From Pyrodictiaceae archaeon (lineage in GTDB: Archaea; Thermoproteota; Thermoprotei_A; Sulfolobales; Pyrodictiaceae), in the NCBI GenBank assembly GCA_027046525.1, contig JALTYD010000238.1:1-9161 (forward strand): a stretch of DNA of 9,161 bases, given 5' to 3'. The notes under the pieces are model-generated. The model did no database searches, had not been told where the DNA came from, and saw only the letters and a program-made list of their open reading frames with translations. Numbering within the stretch: position 1 is the first letter of the stretch; each line of letters begins with the position of its first letter. Both the position numbers and the translations under genes were made by a program. Positions 6,030 to 9,161 of the stretch are shown here, piece after piece.

Positions 6030-7862
6030 GTGGAGTATATAGAGCTAGTATCCCTCCTCCTAGTAGCTATACTAGTAGGAGCACTAGGTACTAGTATCGT
6101 ATATAGTGATAGAGACTCTATAGAATCTATAGTTGCTGACCATAAGCCTATCCTCGAAAAATATACTTGGAGACTTGTAAAGAGTAACCCAGCTAGTAAC
6201 TACTATACAGATTCACCAGCACCACGTATCCTAGATGAACTGTATAGAGTTAATGTAACTACTAATATTGGTGGAGTACTCGCAGTACCTCTCGTAGATG
6301 AAGACTTAATAGTGCTTGCCGATGGAGAGGGTGTATATACACTAAATAGTAGTAGTGGAGAACTCTTATGGGGTGTTGAAGTCTTCTTCGACGATCTACA
6401 CGCGAGAGCAATAAGGCCTCTCCAGCCAGTCTCTAAGTGGAGAGCAATAGGGCTCTGGAGACTTGTACTAGCACATGCTATAGGTAAAGCTGTATACGTA
6501 GCTACAGATTCTGGAGAAGGTAGTCCTTCTAGGCTAATCGCTATAGATAGGGAGAGTGGAGCTGTACTATGGATTACAGAGCTAGGTGAAGCTACTTATT
6601 CCAACATAGTAGTCGCTAATGGTAGAGTATATGTTGGTACTATGAATGGAACAATATACTGTGTCTCCGAGGATGGAGAACTATTATGGTCGTCAACTAT
6701 AGAAGAGAGAGGATTTGTTAGAGGATTAGCATACGGGGATGGCATACTATATGTATCTCTAGAAGATAGCTACTACCTCTATGCACTCAATGCTACTACT
6801 GGAGAGACTATCTGGGTCTATAGACATAATTCAGGTGTTAGTACACCAGAGTACTCTAATGGAATAGTAGTTTTTGCTGATGCAAGTGGGAGAGTAGTAG
6901 CATTATCTAGTAGTGGGGAAGTCTTGTGGAGCAGAGATGTTGGTGCTGCAAGTACTGTTAATGGTGATTCTCTACTAGCTGTTGATAGAAGCTATGTCTA
7001 TGCTGCTAAGATGCTAGGCGAGGAGAGAGGCCTAGTAGTACTATCGAGAGATTCTGGGTCTATAGTTAGTACTTTCTACGTAGAAGAAGGGCTTGTATGT
7101 CAACCAGCTATAGCTGGGCCTCTCGTTATACTCCCTATTCGTACAGGGCAATACGCAAAGATATACATATTATGGAGGGGGAGTACAAAACTCGACGAAA
7201 AAGTATTCAGAGGAGAAGAAGTCTTCTGCCCCTCTATCTCAGTAGCTAGAGGTAGAATAAATATAGTCTACTCGATAGATAGAAGTATCCAAACACTAGT
7301 GAGTTTTACTGATAATAATCCTCCAGTTATTGTCGATGTATCAGGATCTAGAGAGATAAGAGAAGGAGAAAAACTACTAGTTGAAGCTACTGTTGTAGAC
7401 AAAGAGAGTGCTATCTACAGAGTACTACTACTCTATAGAGTAGATAGTGGAGAGTGGAGCTATAAAGAGATGGAGCTAGCTAGGAGATATGTTGTTGAGC
7501 CAGTAGGCGGTTATGGTTTCAGCGAAGAACCGTATAGAGCTGCAATCCCTGGGCAGAAGAGAGGATCTACTATCGAGTACCTAGTAGTAGCTATAGATAA
7601 TATTGGTAATATAGCATACTCAGAGACTTATAGAGCTATAGTAGTAGACTTAGAATCCACCACTAGTACTACATCGAATACTACAACAACCACAACAACT
7701 ACTACCCCCACTACTACAGAGTCTACCACTACTACACCGGAAACTACTACGCCAGAAAGAGAGCGTACAAGAGGATCTCTAGCTCTAGTAGTAGGTGTAG
7801 CTGTAGCAGTACTAGTAGGACTAGTTCTTACTCGCCTATGGAGACGTAGTATAGGTAGATAG
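6030..7862 (+). CDS. Membrane-anchored extracellular PQQ-like beta-propeller protein with Thr-rich stalk
   Basis: A 610-residue surface protein from GTG 6030, which has GGTG (6020-6023) six bases upstream. The frame is open from TTG 5979, but that lies before the predicted transcription start. In order: an uncleaved signal anchor or signal peptide (about 5-25, VSLLLVAILVGALG); a beta-propeller (about 60-430) with repeated blade ends of the PQQ/BamB type, SGELLW (109-114), RESGAVLW (174-181), EDGELLW (214-220), TTGETIW (256-262), SSGEVLW (294-300) and a decayed SGSIVS (342-347); an Ig/fibronectin-like beta domain (about 431-540, starting PPVIVDVSG); a Thr/Ser/Pro linker (542-580); and a C-terminal membrane helix (about 583-603) with a basic tail. 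N-x-S/T sequons (NVT, NSS, NGT, NAT) fit an exported, glycosylated protein. No quinoprotein dehydrogenase residues are evident, so the propeller is probably a binding or scaffold module; ligand unknown. Confidence 0.85.
   Translation: MEYIELVSLLLVAILVGALGTSIVYSDRDSIESIVADHKPILEKYTWRLVKSNPASNYYTDSPAPRILDELYRVNVTTNIGGVLAVPLVDEDLIVLADGEGVYTLNSSSGELLWGVEVFFDDLHARAIRPLQPVSKWRAIGLWRLVLAHAIGKAVYVATDSGEGSPSRLIAIDRESGAVLWITELGEATYSNIVVANGRVYVGTMNGTIYCVSEDGELLWSSTIEERGFVRGLAYGDGILYVSLEDSYYLYALNATTGETIWVYRHNSGVSTPEYSNGIVVFADASGRVVALSSSGEVLWSRDVGAASTVNGDSLLAVDRSYVYAAKMLGEERGLVVLSRDSGSIVSTFYVEEGLVCQPAIAGPLVILPIRTGQYAKIYILWRGSTKLDEKVFRGEEVFCPSISVARGRINIVYSIDRSIQTLVSFTDNNPPVIVDVSGSREIREGEKLLVEATVVDKESAIYRVLLLYRVDSGEWSYKEMELARRYVVEPVGGYGFSEEPYRAAIPGQKRGSTIEYLVVAIDNIGNIAYSETYRAIVVDLESTTSTTSNTTTTTTTTTPTTTESTTTTPETTTPERERTRGSLALVVGVAVAVLVGLVLTRLWRRSIGR
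7653..7766 (+). repeat. Low-complexity Thr-codon tract encoding the surface stalk
   Basis: ACT/ACA/ACC-dominated sequence encoding a linker of almost only Thr, with Ser, Pro, Glu and Asn. Such linkers hold catalytic or binding domains away from the membrane in archaeal surface proteins and are usually O-glycosylated. The tract is prone to length change by slippage, so its length may vary between strains. Confidence 0.75.
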
Positions 7863-7897
7863 TAGCTTATTGGGGGAGGGTAGGAGTTACTATCTAT

Positions 7898-9161
7898 TTA
7901 TCTATTCTTAGTGCTATTTAGCCATCTATAGTATGCTGTTTTACCCATACTAGTAGGAGTAGTCTCTGGCGATATACGTACTATTAGTGGTTCTCTAGTC
8001 TTTGCTGCAAGACCTTTGACTATAGCCCATCCTCTGGGTAGGAGTCTAGTCATTCTAGCAATAGGCCCCATTATCTCTTCTATACGTGCTAAATCAACAT
8101 CTTCGACTCTATGAGCTATGATATTCTGGCCTGTCTGAGTCGTTATTGTCTTGGTTATCAGACTTGGTCTCTGTGTTGATACAAAGAGTGTAAGTCCATT
8201 ACGGGGCCCAGTAGTTGCTATTAAGTGTAGTGTATCTCTCATAGATCTTGTAGTTTCTTCTGAGGCTATAGAGACACCTCTAGATTCTGGAGCATATAAG
8301 TGTGCTTCATCTATTACTAGGAGTAGACCATATTCTTCATCTCTCAGTACTCTCTCGTAGGCTAGTCTTAGGATAGTATTTAGAATCTTTAGTGCTCTGT
8401 CTAGACTACGACTAGCTGATAAATCTATATGTACTACTGTCTTCCTAGCTGTTTCTTCTACTACAGATGAAGGTGTGTATAGCTCCTCAGATGAGCTTCT
8501 TGTATCTCCTCTAGGCTTCTTCTTCCAGATTTCTATCTTCCTCTTTACAGCTATCTTTAGGTTGTAGTCGCCTTCTATGCTTGGAACAATATGTTTCTCG
8601 ACCCAGACTGGATCTAGTGTATAGGGAGGTCTTATGTTCTCTAAGACTCTCCTCGTAGCAGATACTATAGCTTTTGCTTCTTTAGTTCTCCTATCATAAT
8701 AGCCTAGGACTTCTAGTAGTCTTCTAGTATATTCCTCTACCTCTGTTATTTCTTCTTCTATATTGTCTACGTGTATGTGTAGGTAGCCATCTAGGCTCTC
8801 TGCTTCTTCTACTAGTTCTTTTGAACCATATTCTCCATCTTTATCGATAATGAGTATATGAGGTCTACCTCCAGATCTTTTTATCTCTCTTATAAGTCTC
8901 ACTAGGATTGTTAGTATAGTAGTTGTTTTACCAGTACCAACACCACCTACAACGAGTAGTCCTTGTCTTAGTAGCTTCTCGATGCCGAAGTAGAGCTTAT
9001 GTCTCCAGCTAGGATATATACTACCTACTTCTATGAATGGCTTAGATGGCTCGAGTAGTCTACTTATGAGCTCGTTCCGCGGCTTATAGACTCTACTCAA
9101 AGGCCTAATATGACTAACTAGGACTAAGAGATCATCTATATCTATCGGTTCTCTGAAGAAT
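7898..9161 (-). CDS. HerA/FtsK-superfamily ATPase (DUF87-like), N-terminus beyond the window
   Basis: A HerA-type P-loop ATPase; relatives are hexameric DNA translocases. Residues are numbered from the TTG at 9100: Walker A GGVGTGKTT (52-60); a HILIIDKDGEYG strand (81-92), equal to HerA's second strand with D-x-x-GEY; a divergent helical insert (about 110-220); Walker B LLLVIDEAH (259-267, D264/E265); GLTLFVSTQRPS (302-313), the HerA sensor strand with its Gln; NIIAHRVEDVDLARIEEIMG (326-345); and GWAIVKG (357-363) near the end. The frame is open upstream of TTG 9100 to the edge, and the 20 extra codons read as normal protein (REPIDIDDLLVLVSHIRP), resembling the end of a HAS-barrel. About 420 residues are visible against about 500 in Sulfolobus HerA, so the true start probably lies outside. 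No nurA, mre11 or rad50 is in view. HerA itself or a paralogue: undecided. Confidence 0.85.
   Translation of the reverse strand, partial: FFREPIDIDDLLVLVSHIRPLSRVYKPRNELISRLLEPSKPFIEVGSIYPSWRHKLYFGIEKLLRQGLLVVGGVGTGKTTTILTILVRLIREIKRSGGRPHILIIDKDGEYGSKELVEEAESLDGYLHIHVDNIEEEITEVEEYTRRLLEVLGYYDRRTKEAKAIVSATRRVLENIRPPYTLDPVWVEKHIVPSIEGDYNLKIAVKRKIEIWKKKPRGDTRSSSEELYTPSSVVEETARKTVVHIDLSASRSLDRALKILNTILRLAYERVLRDEEYGLLLVIDEAHLYAPESRGVSIASEETTRSMRDTLHLIATTGPRNGLTLFVSTQRPSLITKTITTQTGQNIIAHRVEDVDLARIEEIMGPIARMTRLLPRGWAIVKGLAAKTREPLIVRISPETTPTSMGKTAYYRWLNSTKNR

Noticed and set aside
6030..7862. PQQ-dependent dehydrogenase
   Set aside because: Only the propeller repeat is shared; I see no quinone- or Ca-binding catalytic residues and the rest is a stalked surface architecture.
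7869..7885. G-rich run in the gap between the propeller and HerA genes as a G-quadruplex
   Set aside because: Only two runs of three or more G; a stable four-run quadruplex is not possible without two-G layers.
8151..8360. Plus-strand open frame within the HerA-like gene
   Set aside because: Covers the antisense of Walker B and the sensor strand; translation is Ser-rich and featureless.
1..9161. CRISPR array, insertion sequence, integrase or attachment site
   Set aside because: No spaced direct repeats, transposase motifs or terminal inverted repeats were seen; the genes look native and share codon use.

Overview
The window looks like chromosomal DNA of a hyperthermophilic crenarchaeon (Thermoproteota, most like Desulfurococcales or a neighbouring order). 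The grounds are an archaeal-type asparaginyl-tRNA synthetase, a HerA-like ATPase, Get3/ArsA-family ATPases, a Thr-rich stalked surface protein of the kind common in these organisms, TATA-type promoters, GAGGTG-like ribosome sites, frequent GTG/TTG starts, AGA/AGG arginine codons and heavy CTA leucine use. The tetranucleotide CTAG, scarce in many prokaryotes, is strikingly common here. I cannot name the species.

Layout. 27-1736 (+) is a CstA-family membrane transporter. A short gap with a TATA box and a small hairpin leads into a compact four-gene unit, 1822-4551 (+): a 93-residue Met-rich hydrophobic protein of unknown family, two adjacent Get3/ArsA-like ATPases, and a 128-residue protein with a CxxCC cluster and a possible thioredoxin-like fold. 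Spacings are 18, 14 and 4 bases, so they are almost certainly one operon. Only 5 bases separate its end from the convergent asparaginyl-tRNA synthetase gene (4557-5861, -). A divergent promoter region follows, then a surface-anchored beta-propeller protein (6030-7862, +). It converges on a HerA/FtsK-superfamily ATPase (7898 to the window edge, -), whose reading frame stays open through base 9161, so its N-terminus lies outside.

The part most likely to be an undescribed system is the 1822-4551 operon. The two ATPases look like diverged halves of a heterodimer. The first keeps the catalytic switch I Asp and a recognisable switch II. The second keeps an intact P-loop but has Asn at the catalytic Asp position, the same change as the hydrolysis-defective D57N variant of yeast Get3, and a degenerate switch II. 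Neither has the CxxC zinc motif of Get3, and the second has no cysteine at all, so neither classical tail-anchored protein targeting nor ArsA-type metalloid pumping is well supported. The Cys-rich partner recalls the ArsA/ArsD pairing by analogy only, and the small hydrophobic protein could be a membrane partner or a client. The function is unknown. The other genes look like ordinary housekeeping, transport or surface genes.
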